Source of the DNA: an uncultured Granulosicoccaceae bacterium | GTDB taxonomy: Bacteria > Pseudomonadota > Gammaproteobacteria > Granulosicoccales > Granulosicoccaceae | DNA: 51,561 bases | Direction of reading: 5' to 3' | Assembly (NCBI GenBank): GCA_938035525.1 | Contig: CALHOI010000070.1 | Span: forward strand, 1 to 51,561 | Part shown: positions 24,752 to 33,749 of the stretch, piece after piece | How the letters are laid out: every line of letters begins with the position of its first letter | Numbering within the stretch: the stretch's first letter is position 1 | Notes under the pieces: model-generated | The model's input: only the letters and a program-made list of their open reading frames with translations | Told to the model about the DNA's origin: nothing | Database searches by the model: none | Program-made: the position numbers and the translations under genes

Positions 24752-25168
24752 TTAAGACTTGTTTTCAACAAATTCTTTGAGTCCCGCTAACGATGTTGGA
24801 ATTGTTTTACTAATACTGTTACCCAGTAGTAGCTCAAATACTGGGCCAAGTAATCCTGAAAATTCAAGCTGATTAACTACGTCAGTGCCAGAGTCACTGG
24901 GCGTTAACTGATGAATAAAATGCATCTTGCACAAAGGCAATCCACATTCCACTGTAAACGACTGGTTTTCAGTCACCTCCGTTAACAGTATTTTTGATTC
25001 AGGTGAACCCTTGGGTTTTAGCTTGCCCTGTGTACCAACGGCAAAGTCTGATTCTAAGGATGCCGATTCCATTTCAAGATCCCACTGCGCCCAACCAGGC
25101 ACATCTTTATAAACTGCAAATACAGTTGCCGGATCACTGTTAATAGAAATGCTATGTTCAATTTTCAT
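24752..25168 (-). CDS. SRPBCC (START-like, polyketide cyclase/dehydrase) family protein
   Basis: Protein of 138 residues with the helix-grip fold used to bind hydrophobic ligands: KIEHSISINSDPATVFAVYKDVPGWAQWDLEM at the start (strand, helix, helix), G-x-L-K-P-K-G turn, and a long C-terminal helix (NSISKTIPTSLAGLKEFVE). Ligand or reaction unknown. It is the only gene between the YkgJ-family gene (convergent) and the LacI regulator on the same strand. Confidence 0.82.
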   Translation of the reverse strand: MKIEHSISINSDPATVFAVYKDVPGWAQWDLEMESASLESDFAVGTQGKLKPKGSPESKILLTEVTENQSFTVECGLPLCKMHFIHQLTPSDSGTDVVNQLEFSGLLGPVFELLLGNSISKTIPTSLAGLKEFVENKS

Positions 25169-25297
25169 TGGGTGTCCCTGCTTGCTACCAGCCGTGGCCT
25201 TCAGTATATCAAGAGTGCCACAAATAACAAAAACTATGCCGTGTCATTGAGCGGGTATCAATCCTGATAATACGTTGACCTGCCGATAATCAACCCA

Positions 25298-26338
25298 CTA
25301 GGCAGGCGGCAGGTTTTCTTTCAGGAAAATTTCGATTCGAATGCGCTCCTGCAAGGCATTGTGGGGTACCGATTCAACGGTTGTTCGCATTAGCCGAACC
25401 GCGCTGCGTACTATGTGCCCGGTATCCTGTGAGATCAATGCATCAAATACTCCTTGCTGCAATCCAGCACGGGACGCCGGCGTCAATTCATGTGCAATCA
25501 CAATCGGCTTTATGACAGATTGACGCAAATATTCAATGAGGCCATGGTTACTCGATAAGGATGCATAGACCCCAGCAATACCATTCCAGGTTTTAAATAC
25601 ATTTGGCAATATGCTTTCAACAAGATGGGCATCATCACGTACTTCAATGGTTGGTAAAACTTTAAAGCCTGGGAAACGAGCTGACATCACTGCATCAAAG
25701 CCATGACGGCGCTCAAGATGATCACGAGCCAATCTGCTGCTGGTTAGAAAAAGAATACACCCTTCATTGGCATTAATGAATCTCCCCATCAGTTGTGCAG
25801 CGGTTTGACCAGCAGAACGGTTATCAATCCCGATAAAGTGATCGCGAAAGGAACTGGGTAAATCCGATATGAGCGCAACCACAACAATACCAGCCTTGCG
25901 AGCTCGCCCTATGGCATCACGAACTGCCGGTGTCTCAGGTGCGTTAACAGCAATTCCATCCACACCCTGACTAGCCAGCTCATCCAAAGCCTCTACAACT
26001 GACTGCGAATCGTAAGCCTGAGTTCGCACAATATTCAACAGTGTTCGCTCGTTGGATAAGGCATCTGACTGCGAGTGAATTTGTGCTTCCAGTGAGTCAT
26101 AAAATTCACTGGGACTATCGGGGAACACAAACGTAAATCGATAAACTCGGTTGCGTGCCAGATTAGCCGCTGCGGTGTCACGAACGTAGCCCAGCTCTAC
26201 AATGGCCCTGTTGACTCGCTCTCTGGTAACCGGACGAACACCGGCCCTTGCGTTCAACACGCGATCAACCGTGGCCAGACTAACGCCAGCATGCCGTGCT
26301 ATGTCATTGACAGTCGGTTTTGATAGGGTGGTTGTCAT
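25298..26338 (-). CDS. LacI-family transcription regulator of the ABC/dihydroxyacetone kinase operon
   Basis: Repressor-type protein of 346 residues: helix-turn-helix at about 9-30 (TVNDIARHAGVSLATVDRVLNARAGV), hinge helix near 50-60 (AANLARNRVYRF), then a periplasmic-binding-protein-like sugar-sensing core (FVFPDSPSEFYDSLEAQIHS, GVDGIAVNAPET, IGIDNRSAGQTAAQLMGRF). The last helices are normal. It follows the kinase gene by 48 nt on the same strand, so it is the last gene of the operon and probably regulates it. A LacI-type palindrome lies just before the first gene (33612-33625). Ligand is likely the transported sugar or a phosphorylated product. Confidence 0.92.
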   Translation of the reverse strand: MTTTLSKPTVNDIARHAGVSLATVDRVLNARAGVRPVTRERVNRAIVELGYVRDTAAANLARNRVYRFTFVFPDSPSEFYDSLEAQIHSQSDALSNERTLLNIVRTQAYDSQSVVEALDELASQGVDGIAVNAPETPAVRDAIGRARKAGIVVVALISDLPSSFRDHFIGIDNRSAGQTAAQLMGRFINANEGCILFLTSSRLARDHLERRHGFDAVMSARFPGFKVLPTIEVRDDAHLVESILPNVFKTWNGIAGVYASLSSNHGLIEYLRQSVIKPIVIAHELTPASRAGLQQGVFDALISQDTGHIVRSAVRLMRTTVESVPHNALQERIRIEIFLKENLPPA

Positions 26339-26386
26339 GGCTTATCTGCTTTTGACAAACGACAGTGCAACTTAAACTCTGACTAT

Positions 26387-28009
26387 TTACGTCTTAGCCA
26401 ATCCTTCAAACACCAATGCAACTGCCTCTGCACCCGGATCATTGTGGCCCAGCAGGTTCTCTTCAGGCACATAGGCTGCTCTGCCCGCTTTTGCCTTGGA
26501 GATTTTTGCTGTGGCTTGGGCACCAGCTCGCGCAGCAGCCGCAGCTTGCGCTATACCATCAGGTAGTGCTTGTAAGGCAGGTTCTAATGCGTCAATCATA
26601 GTGCGATCACCTTTTACCGCACCACCTACCTCACTGACTCGACTCAAACCCTCGGCCAGCGCTTTCTCTATTGGAGCACCACGCGCGCAGGCATCGCCGG
26701 TGGCGTTAAAAAAAATCGCGAGTATGACACCCGAAGAACCACCCATGGTTTGGCTCAGCTCGTTACCCATGGCAGGCATTAACTGAGTAAGATCTGCCAA
26801 CGGCATTTTATCGAGGCTGTCTTTTAACGCTTTCGCTGCCGTGGCCAGCGTACTGCCGGTATCACCATCACCTGATTTTGCGTCGAGTGCATTTAACGGT
26901 TTCTCGGATGCAATAAGCAAGTCACAAATTGACGTAATAATATCGTGGGTCTCTTTGTTATCAGACGATACTGGTTGTACTGGCGTTAAGCCATCAGGTA
27001 AAGGTTGGACATTTTGTTCGGTGAGCGCAGAGACACCAGGCCACGCGGCTAAGTTGAGCGGTACCTGTAGCGCATCCACTTGATCTTGGCTTGCAGACAA
27101 CACAGAAACTGAGAAGCCATGCATATCAAGTGATGTCATCATTGGTGCCGGCCCAATGATAAATTTGATTTGCTTACTTAAAGCCGATTGCGTTAGCTCC
27201 TTTGCCAATACAGACATTTCTAACGGTGTTGTCGAGCCCAGGTTATTGAGCATGGCAACCACAGTGCCTTTGCCCATGTGCGGTTGAAGTTTTGTTAACA
27301 CGTTTTCCATAGCCGCCTTTGCGCCCTGATAAGACACTTGTTCTACACCCGGCTCACCATGAATACCCAAACCAAGTTCTGCCTTGCCTGCTGGTATACG
27401 GTCTTCTTTTTCTGAGCCCGGTACCGTGCATGTGCTTAATGACATACCGATAGACGCACTTTGCTCGTTAACCTGTTGCGCTATGGCTGCAATATTTTCG
27501 AGCGGTTGCCCTGCTTCACTGGCAGCACCGGCGATTTTATGCACAAACAAGGTTCCTGCCAGCCCGCGCGCCTGCGGTAAGTCGGGCAACGCGATATCAT
27601 CATCAATAATAACCATCTCAACTTTCTTACCTAATGCACGCGCACGTTCAGCGGCCAAACCAAAGTTAAGACGATCACCGGTGTAGTTTTTGACAATCAA
27701 CAAACAACCCGCCTCACCCGTTACAGCAAGGATGCCAGCTAAAACAGCATCAACCGACGGTGAGGCAAAAACCTCACCGCACACAGCTGCCGTTAACATT
27801 CCGGCGCCAACAAAGCCTGCATGTGCAGGCTCATGACCCGACCCGCCACCAGAGACGAGCGCGACTTTGGATTTGTCCCAATCGTTTCGACAGACCACTT
27901 TTATATGAGGGTACCCGTCTAGCCGGTATAAACTATCGCCAGTGGATGCGAGTAAACCATCAATCGCATCAGTGACCAGATCATTTTTATCGTTTATTAA
28001 TTGCGTCAT
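26387..28009 (-). CDS. dhaKL: Dihydroxyacetone kinase, fused DhaK-DhaL (ATP type)
   Basis: Kinase of 540 residues phosphorylating dihydroxyacetone (or glyceraldehyde) to the phosphate. Residues 1-340 are DhaK, with the substrate-binding SGGGSGHEPAHAGFVG (53-68) and the His217 that forms a covalent hemiaminal with the substrate (LGIHGEP). Residues about 355-540 are the DhaL nucleotide domain with the Asp cluster in LDAKSGDGDTGSTL (376, 381, 383) and GGSSGVILAIFF. Fusion of the two means the enzyme uses ATP directly, like the Citrobacter and eukaryotic form, not a PTS phosphodonor. Its start overlaps the upstream ABC ATPase stop by 4 nt, so kinase and transporter are made together. Confidence 0.95.
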   Translation of the reverse strand: MTQLINDKNDLVTDAIDGLLASTGDSLYRLDGYPHIKVVCRNDWDKSKVALVSGGGSGHEPAHAGFVGAGMLTAAVCGEVFASPSVDAVLAGILAVTGEAGCLLIVKNYTGDRLNFGLAAERARALGKKVEMVIIDDDIALPDLPQARGLAGTLFVHKIAGAASEAGQPLENIAAIAQQVNEQSASIGMSLSTCTVPGSEKEDRIPAGKAELGLGIHGEPGVEQVSYQGAKAAMENVLTKLQPHMGKGTVVAMLNNLGSTTPLEMSVLAKELTQSALSKQIKFIIGPAPMMTSLDMHGFSVSVLSASQDQVDALQVPLNLAAWPGVSALTEQNVQPLPDGLTPVQPVSSDNKETHDIITSICDLLIASEKPLNALDAKSGDGDTGSTLATAAKALKDSLDKMPLADLTQLMPAMGNELSQTMGGSSGVILAIFFNATGDACARGAPIEKALAEGLSRVSEVGGAVKGDRTMIDALEPALQALPDGIAQAAAAARAGAQATAKISKAKAGRAAYVPEENLLGHNDPGAEAVALVFEGLAKT

Positions 28010-29013
28010 GCGTGTCTCCCAGCAATACGGTAACCACTTTCATCAAAACAAAGTGGATTGACAGGTTGTATTTTAATCGTTGAACCAGCGGCATAAGGAT
28101 TGCCAGCTGGGCTTAACGCGATAATGTTGTGTCCGTTTAAATCCATGTGCAAACGTGTTTGATCGCCCAGATGCTCAACACGCTTTACCGCAGCTTCAAT
28201 GCCCTGCCCGTACTCAATGTTTTCCGGACGCAAGCCAATAGAATGCGCGGCATCAGCCGTGCCCGGAAACAAGTCGCCGGGCAAGATATTGATTCGTGGC
28301 AATCCTAAGCGACTGGCTACATAAACACTGTTAGGATTTTCATAAATTTCCCGTGGCGTACCAAATTGCACTAATCGACCTTCCTGCAGCACACCCACTT
28401 TGGTTGCCATGGTCATTGCTTCAATTTGATCGTGGGTAACGTATAGCAAGGTTGATCCTAAATCGGAGTGAATACGCTTTAGCTCAATACGTAAGTCGGC
28501 ACGCAGGCGAGCATCAAGTGAACTCAATGGCTCATCCATCAAGTATATGGCCGGGTCACGAACCAAAGCTCGGCCAATGGACACACGCTGCATTTCGCCG
28601 CCTGATAATTCAGTGGCTCGATTATCAAGTTTGGCCGTAATTTGAAGAATGTCAGCCACTTCATTGACTTTTTTCTCAATGTCAGCCTTGGGGGTATTGA
28701 GGATCGGGGAACGCAATGGAAACGCTAAATTATCCCTGACACTTAAATGTGGATACAAAGAGTATTGTTGAAACACCATAGCAACATCTCTTTGCGCAGG
28801 GGTTTCGTTATCAACAACACGACCATCAATACTAATGGAACCCGTGTCCATTTTTTCTAAACCAGAGATCAGTCTGAGCGTGGTTGTTTTACCGGCCCCT
28901 GTGGGGCCTAGCAATACAACAAAACTGCCGTTATCAATAGACATGGTCATGTCGATAACCGCGTCATCACGCCCAAACGACTTGGATACATTCTGAAGAA
29001 CAACATCAGCCAT
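28006..29013 (-). CDS. ABC uptake transporter ATPase (sugar/polyol, UgpC/MalK type), second copy
   Basis: ATPase of 335 residues. Start ATG 29011-29013 (MADVVLQNVSKSFG) is preferred over 29028 because GGAG lies about 9 nt upstream and homologues begin there. Walker A LLGPTGAGKTT (35-45), signature LSGGEMQRV, Walker B IYLMDEPLSSLDA and the C-terminal OB-type regulatory domain (about 240-335, ending GLRPENIEYGQGI and beyond) are present. It overlaps the preceding ATPase gene by 8 nt and the kinase by 4 nt. Two unequal ATPases in one operon suggest a heterodimer, as in glycerol-type GlpS/GlpT transporters. Confidence 0.92.
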   Translation of the reverse strand: MADVVLQNVSKSFGRDDAVIDMTMSIDNGSFVVLLGPTGAGKTTTLRLISGLEKMDTGSISIDGRVVDNETPAQRDVAMVFQQYSLYPHLSVRDNLAFPLRSPILNTPKADIEKKVNEVADILQITAKLDNRATELSGGEMQRVSIGRALVRDPAIYLMDEPLSSLDARLRADLRIELKRIHSDLGSTLLYVTHDQIEAMTMATKVGVLQEGRLVQFGTPREIYENPNSVYVASRLGLPRINILPGDLFPGTADAAHSIGLRPENIEYGQGIEAAVKRVEHLGDQTRLHMDLNGHNIIALSPAGNPYAAGSTIKIQPVNPLCFDESGYRIAGRHA

Positions 29014-30103
29014 GAGGGAACACTCCATCGTTTAGCACAGAGCGAATCGCTTTCCCGCTGGCTTTATTGAACAGCGTGATAGTCGATGCATTAAAAGACG
29101 CGCCTACATGGTCACCGACATTAACGGCCAGCGTTGAATCCACTCGCGCTTTCAGCTCACCATACTCGCTGGCCAATACAACAATTTGCGTGGTCCCCAA
29201 GTATTCTACTGCCAGCACTTCACAACGAATAATGCCATTGTCAGAAAGGCTTATATGCTCGGGCCGAACACCCAATACCAGCTCGCCCTCGACATTGGCT
29301 AATTGCTGCGGTATATCGACCATTTGCTGGCCCAGCTGCACACTGGCATGACCATCAAATACCTGCCCATTGAAATAAAGAAAATTCATTGATGGAGAGC
29401 CAATGAAATCAGCCACAAACAACGATGCTGGCTTATCGTAGATATCACGTGGTGTACCAAACTGTTCTACCACCGCATTGTTCATGACAACAATTTTATC
29501 GCCCATTTGCATGGCTTCCAGCTGATCGTGGGTAACATACACGGTAGTCGCGCCCATCCTGTCGTGAAGGGCTCTGAGTTCTTCTGACATATGCTCACGA
29601 AATTCAGCGTCAAGAGCACCCAGCGGCTCATCCATCATGAATGCTTTTGGTTCTCTGACAATGGCGCGCCCCAGCGCAACTCTTTGTCGATCACCACCGG
29701 ATAAACCACCAACCGGACGATCAAGCATGTGCTCAATGCCCAGAATTTTTGATACTTCGGCAACTTTCGCTTTAATGTCGCGACGACTCATACCTTGACT
29801 GGCCAGGGGATAGCTGATGTTTTTGCGCACATTCATGTGTGGATACAAAGCAAACATCTGAAAAACAAAAGCAATATCACGTTGGGATGGTGGTTTTTGA
29901 CTTATTTCTTCACCATTTAAAAATATTTCACCCGAACTGGGCAGCTCGAGACCGGCTATCATGCGTAAGGTTGTCGTTTTGCCACAACCCGAAGGACCCA
30001 GCAACATAAAGAATTCGCCATCCGCGATGGTAAATGAAGATTCTTTTACAGCGGTAAAATCACCGAAGTCTTTTCTAAGGTCTTTGATCACGATTTCAGC
30101 CAT
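29006..30103 (-). CDS. ABC uptake transporter ATPase (sugar/polyol), first copy
   Basis: ATPase of 365 residues. The open frame continues upstream, but the true start is ATG 30101-30103 (MAEIVIKDLRKDFG): AGGA precedes it and the upstream part is the out-of-frame reading of the small membrane-protein gene. Walker A LLGPSGCGKTT (35-45), signature LSGGDRQRVALGRA, Walker B FMMDEPLGALDA, switch His in YVTHDQLEAMQM and a C-terminal regulatory domain are complete. Its start shares one base with the stop of the small gene (TAATG). Confidence 0.93.
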   Translation of the reverse strand: MAEIVIKDLRKDFGDFTAVKESSFTIADGEFFMLLGPSGCGKTTTLRMIAGLELPSSGEIFLNGEEISQKPPSQRDIAFVFQMFALYPHMNVRKNISYPLASQGMSRRDIKAKVAEVSKILGIEHMLDRPVGGLSGGDRQRVALGRAIVREPKAFMMDEPLGALDAEFREHMSEELRALHDRMGATTVYVTHDQLEAMQMGDKIVVMNNAVVEQFGTPRDIYDKPASLFVADFIGSPSMNFLYFNGQVFDGHASVQLGQQMVDIPQQLANVEGELVLGVRPEHISLSDNGIIRCEVLAVEYLGTTQIVVLASEYGELKARVDSTLAVNVGDHVGASFNASTITLFNKASGKAIRSVLNDGVFPHG

Positions 30104-30297
30104 TATTCCTGCTCCGCAAAATGACTGACAATAATGAACATTACCGTGCCCACCAACGTAACGATAAACGAGTAGGTATAAGCCCACATAACGAATGGCT
30201 GCATTAGCATTACCACACCGACGGCTATTAACAAGGTAGCGACCATTTCCCATGGCCCACGCTTGAGTGTGAATAAACCTTTAAAAAAGCGCCTCAT
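30103..30297 (-). CDS. Small two-helix membrane protein of the ABC operon (DUF2160/GlpU-like)
   Basis: Protein of 64 residues: a basic start (MRRFFKGLFTLKRGPWE), then two membrane helices (about 18-38 and 41-60, MVATLLIAVGVVMLMQPF and YSFIVTLVGTVMFIIV). A small membrane protein at this exact place between permeases and ATPases is known for the rhizobial glycerol transporter (glpU, DUF2160), which this one resembles in size and place; sequence identity could not be tested. It overlaps the permease stop by 4 nt and the ATPase start by 1 nt. Probably an accessory subunit. Confidence 0.75.
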   Translation of the reverse strand: MRRFFKGLFTLKRGPWEMVATLLIAVGVVMLMQPFVMWAYTYSFIVTLVGTVMFIIVSHFAEQE

Positions 30298-31232
30298 TTA
30301 CGTACCGCCCCAAAGGTGATACCGCGAAGCAGATGTTTACGCAACATAACAGTGAAGATCATCACGGGGAGTAAAAACAAGGTGGCACCGGCCGCAATAG
30401 CAGGCCAATCCAAACCACCAACACCGATAATAGTAGGAATAAACGGTGGCGCGGTTTGCGCAGTACCCGACGTTAGCAGCACGGCAAAGGCGTATTCGTT
30501 CCAGGCAAAAATAAGGCAAAAGATCGCCGTGGATGCAATGCCAGTGGCAGCTTGTGGCAGCACGACTTTATAGAATGCCTGAAAGCGTGTGTAACCATCG
30601 ATCAATGCCGCCTCTTCGTACTCTCTGGGTATTTCGTCAATGAAGCCTTTTAGCAACCAGACCGCCAACGAAATATTAACGGCGGTGTATAACAGAATCA
30701 TCCCCAGATGGGTGTCGGTCAATCCTAGTTTTCGGTACATTAAAAAGATTGGTATTGCCACCGCAATTGGCGGCATCATTCGCGTTGATAGTATAAAAAA
30801 CAGCAAGTCATCTGCCAGCGGTATTTTAAATCTGGAAAACGCATAGGCTGCCAAGGTACCCAGAAAAACACTTAAAAAAGTGGAGCCAAAACCAATAATC
30901 ACAGAATTCAAAAACCGTCCACCAAATTTTGACGGCCCGGCAATGACCATATTGCGATTGCGCACTATTTCTTCTGCAAAGTTTTCCGGTGGCGGCAGTG
31001 CTGCAAGGCGCTCTGGGCTAACACGGGTCCGAGTGGTAAAGAGATTAACGTAGCCCTCCAGTGATGGCTGATACATTACCTTGGGTGGATAACTGATACT
31101 GTCTGGAGGCGTTTTAAAACTTGTCATCATTATCCACAGCAACGGAACCATGGTAATGAGCGCATAAGTTATGACTAATGTGCCGGCAATCCATTTTTGC
31201 CGTGACGACGGCTCGGTGACGGAATAACTCAT
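30294..31232 (-). CDS. ABC sugar/polyol permease, MalG-type
   Basis: Inner-membrane subunit of 312 residues with six predicted helices. The first (about 14-34, WIAGTLVITYALITMVPLLW) is followed by a long extracytoplasmic loop, and the cytoplasmic EAA loop (EEAALIDGYTRFQAFYKVVLP, about 203-223) that docks on the ATPase is present. The C-terminus AVRK and the 4-nt overlap with the small gene are normal. Pairs with the permease encoded just upstream. Confidence 0.92.
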   Translation of the reverse strand: MSYSVTEPSSRQKWIAGTLVITYALITMVPLLWIMMTSFKTPPDSISYPPKVMYQPSLEGYVNLFTTRTRVSPERLAALPPPENFAEEIVRNRNMVIAGPSKFGGRFLNSVIIGFGSTFLSVFLGTLAAYAFSRFKIPLADDLLFFILSTRMMPPIAVAIPIFLMYRKLGLTDTHLGMILLYTAVNISLAVWLLKGFIDEIPREYEEAALIDGYTRFQAFYKVVLPQAATGIASTAIFCLIFAWNEYAFAVLLTSGTAQTAPPFIPTIIGVGGLDWPAIAAGATLFLLPVMIFTVMLRKHLLRGITFGAVRK

Positions 31233-32173
31233 CGTTCCTTCACCTTGTTAAGTGCCTTGACGTAAATAGAAGCCAATCCAAAGACGGTTACAAATAAAAT
31301 AATGGCAAACGCACTGGAGTAGCCTGTCCGCCATTTCTCAAAAGCTTCTCGTTTCAAGTTGATGGAGGCCATTTCGGTAACCGACCCCGGTCCACCACCA
31401 GTTAACTGCACAACCAGATCAAACATCTTGAAATTCTCGATGCCTCTGAACAGCACCGCTAACATTAGAAAAGGCAAGACCATGGGTATGGTAATGGTGA
31501 AAAATTGCCGCAGTTTGGATGCCCTGTCTATTTCTGCTGCCTCGTAAATATAATCGGGAATACTGCGCAAGCCTGCTAAACAGATGAGCATGACAAACGG
31601 TGTCCACATCCAGGTATCCACAATAACGATGGACCAGGGCGCTAAATCTACCGATCCCAACATTTCAAAACTGGACGGGTCCACACCAGTAAAAAAGGAG
31701 ACAACATAATTAAACAGACCAATCTGTGGTTGGTACAAAAAGGTCCAGAAATTACCGACTACCGCTGGCGATAACATCATCGGCAGAACGATGATGGTGG
31801 TCCATAAATCGTTGCCTCGAAACTTTTTATTGATAAGCCAAGCTAATGCAAAGCCAATTAACACCTGAAAAAATAAAGTCCAAAACAAAAAATGCGCTGT
31901 GGCTTGCATCGAGAGCCAGATATCGCTGTCGCCAAGAATGCGTTCGTAGTTGCGCAAGCCAATGTACTCAACCTCTCGGTTGCGGTTGGCCTTGAAGTTG
32001 GTAAAACTTAAGTTAATGGTCCATATCAGCGGAAAAATATTGATGGCCAACAATAAAAATATGGTTGGCCCAACGAATATCCAGGCAATCGCCCTGTCAG
32101 ACAGTCCTTTCACTTTTCTTGCAACTCGGGCAGGAGTGGCACTCGCTACGCGATCTATTGTCTTGTCAGACAT
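31229..32173 (-). CDS. ABC sugar/polyol permease, MalF-type
   Basis: Inner-membrane subunit of 314 residues with six predicted helices and a cytoplasmic N-terminus rich in Arg/Lys (residues 1-28). The EAA loop (EAAEIDRASKLRQFFTITIP) near 210-230 docks on the ATPase. It overlaps the MalG-type permease by 4 nt (ATGA) and is separated from the binding-protein gene by about 100 nt that hold a hairpin. Confidence 0.92.
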   Translation of the reverse strand: MSDKTIDRVASATPARVARKVKGLSDRAIAWIFVGPTIFLLLAINIFPLIWTINLSFTNFKANRNREVEYIGLRNYERILGDSDIWLSMQATAHFLFWTLFFQVLIGFALAWLINKKFRGNDLWTTIIVLPMMLSPAVVGNFWTFLYQPQIGLFNYVVSFFTGVDPSSFEMLGSVDLAPWSIVIVDTWMWTPFVMLICLAGLRSIPDYIYEAAEIDRASKLRQFFTITIPMVLPFLMLAVLFRGIENFKMFDLVVQLTGGGPGSVTEMASINLKREAFEKWRTGYSSAFAIILFVTVFGLASIYVKALNKVKER

Positions 32174-32230
32174 ACTGCGTTGTCCAATGAAGAATGAGTT
32201 GATACCTATTTAATAGGTGTGTTGCGAGGA

Positions 32231-32255
32231 TCGGTGATGAACACATCACCACCGA
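32231..32255 (-). promoter_or_regulatory. Stem-loop between binding-protein and permease genes
   Basis: Perfect 7-bp stem GGTGATG-AACA-CATCACC at 32233-32250, 25 nt past the stop of the binding-protein gene. There is no T run, so it is more likely an mRNA-stabilising or partial-stop element that lets the binding protein be made in excess of the membrane subunits, as is usual in such operons. Confidence 0.5.
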
Positions 32256-32274
32256 CCCAAAACCAACACAGACG

Positions 32275-33594
32275 TTACAGCTTTCCTTCGTCTTCAAACA
32301 CCTCGGTCCAATCTTCAATCAGCATGTCGAGCGCTTCTTTGGCGGTGCCTTTGTCGGCAACCACAAAGTCATGCACACGCTTTTGCATTGCCAGCAGCAA
32401 TTCTGCATAAGCGGGTTCCTGCCAGAAATCCTGCACGTTTTCCATGGCAAGCAGAAAGTCACCTGCGAATGGGGCACTGTCTTTGAACGTGTCAGCATTC
32501 AGGACAGAATTGTGAGCCGAGTAACCGCCGACGCTCCACCACTTGGCTTGTACTTCAGGGTTTGCAAACCATTTGATGTATTCCAATGATGCTTCCTGCT
32601 TATCAGAGTAAGAAACAACGGATATGCCCTGACCACCCAATGTAGAACCGGCTTGATTCTGAGGAGGGTTAACAAAGAAATCAATCTTATCGCCACCCGT
32701 GTCAGGGTCGGCATACAAACCTGGGAAGAAGGCAAACCAATTCATGGCCATAGCCACCTGCCCTGATTTGAATGCATCCAGACTTTCACCCATATAAGAG
32801 TTGGTGTAGCCAGGTGGTGTAGCAGTTTTGTAGAACTCTTTATAGAACTCTAATGCTTCCACGGCTTCAGCGGAGTTAACCGCACCTTCCATATCGTATT
32901 TACCGGGGGTATTTTCGTACTTGAATCCCCAGGGATATAGGGCACTGGTTGCACCCATGGTGATGCCTTCAGAGCCACGCTCGGTAAAGATAGCTGCTCC
33001 ATAAACTTTCTTGCCATCGATTTCACGCTCTTGGAAAAACTGCGCTATTTGCAGCATTTCTTTTTGCGTTTTTGGCTCACCCAGTTCAGCACCGGTAGCT
33101 TCTTTATAAGCGGCTTTTATGTCGTCTCGTTCAAACCAGTCTTTACGATAAAACCAACCGTTTGCATCACCCATGGCCGGCAACGCATAGTAGTTTGGTG
33201 TGCCCTTCGGCCAGGTTGAGTAGGCATACACAGTAGCTGGTGCAAAGTCGTCCATGCTGATGCCTGCCGAATCAAAGAAATCATTCAGTTTGACGTAGTG
33301 ACCATTCTCGGCGCCACCACCAATCCACTGGCTATCGCCAATGAGCAAATCACACAGCTTGCCACCTGAGTTCAATTCATTGAGCATGCGATCGGCAAAG
33401 TTCGGCCAAGGCACAAACTCGAAATTCATTGTATGCCCACTTTCTTTTTCAAAGTCTTTACTCAATTCCACCAAAGCATTGGCAGGATCCCACGCTGCCC
33501 AGCACAGGGTTAGGTCTTCTGCCTGTGCCGTGTGCGAGAGCGTGCTTGCAGCTAAAGTCAAAGCCCCAACAGAAGCTAGTTTTAGTTGATTCAT
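32275..33594 (-). CDS. ABC transporter solute-binding protein, family 1 (sugar/polyol)
   Basis: Periplasmic protein of 439 residues. Signal peptide MNQLKLASVGALTLAASTLS with cleavage after AQA (about 25). The mature part has the family 1 architecture: DLTLCWAAWDPANALVELSK, PNFADRMLNELNSGGKLCDL and the DGKKVYGAA and FKSGQVAMAMNWFAF ligand-cleft segments. Two Cys residues (in LCWA and KLCDL) could form a disulfide. First gene of the operon, with an excellent GGAGG site 7 nt before ATG 33592-33594. Substrate is probably a small polyol or triose such as dihydroxyacetone, judged only from the linked kinase. Confidence 0.9.
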   Translation of the reverse strand: MNQLKLASVGALTLAASTLSHTAQAEDLTLCWAAWDPANALVELSKDFEKESGHTMNFEFVPWPNFADRMLNELNSGGKLCDLLIGDSQWIGGGAENGHYVKLNDFFDSAGISMDDFAPATVYAYSTWPKGTPNYYALPAMGDANGWFYRKDWFERDDIKAAYKEATGAELGEPKTQKEMLQIAQFFQEREIDGKKVYGAAIFTERGSEGITMGATSALYPWGFKYENTPGKYDMEGAVNSAEAVEALEFYKEFYKTATPPGYTNSYMGESLDAFKSGQVAMAMNWFAFFPGLYADPDTGGDKIDFFVNPPQNQAGSTLGGQGISVVSYSDKQEASLEYIKWFANPEVQAKWWSVGGYSAHNSVLNADTFKDSAPFAGDFLLAMENVQDFWQEPAYAELLLAMQKRVHDFVVADKGTAKEALDMLIEDWTEVFEDEGKL

Positions 33595-33611
33595 TTATGT
33601 CCTCCGAAGTG

Positions 33612-33625
33612 TGTTCGCGCTAACG
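33612..33625 (-). promoter_or_regulatory. Candidate operator for the LacI-family regulator
   Basis: TGTTCGCGCTAACG matches the symmetric LacI-family form TGTTAGCGCTAACA at 12 of 14 positions. It sits 18 nt before the start codon of the first operon gene, next to the ribosome site, where a bound repressor would block transcription. No second copy was noticed. Confidence 0.5.
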
Positions 33626-33683
33626 ATAAAGAGAGCAGCCCAGAACGTGATGTCTCCAAGCCTGTCCCGAGTCTATATGACGA

Positions 33684-33718
33684 ACGTACCTCAAGTCGAG
33701 TACAACTTTGAGGTACGT
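33684..33718. promoter_or_regulatory. Long inverted repeat between methyltransferase and binding-protein genes
   Basis: Arms ACGTACCTCAAGT (33684-33696) and ACTTTGAGGTACGT (33705-33718) are complementary over 13 bp with one bulged base, around an 8-nt loop. It lies past the stop of the minus-strand methyltransferase gene and before the ABC operon. It could be a terminator stem for the former (no T run follows) or a regulator site for the latter. Confidence 0.5.
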
Positions 33719-33749
33719 CGATCAAAAAGCACGCCGAGGGTTAAAGGTA

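Noticed and set aside
25278..25314. Plus-strand hairpin followed by TTTCTTT
   Set aside because: Stem ACCTGCCG/CGGCAGGT has a good T run only on plus, where no gene ends nearby; it overlaps the minus-strand LacI stop, so its role is unclear.
30104..30253. N-terminal extension of the first ABC ATPase
   Set aside because: It is the shifted-frame reading of the small membrane-protein gene; the ATPase starts at ATG 30103.
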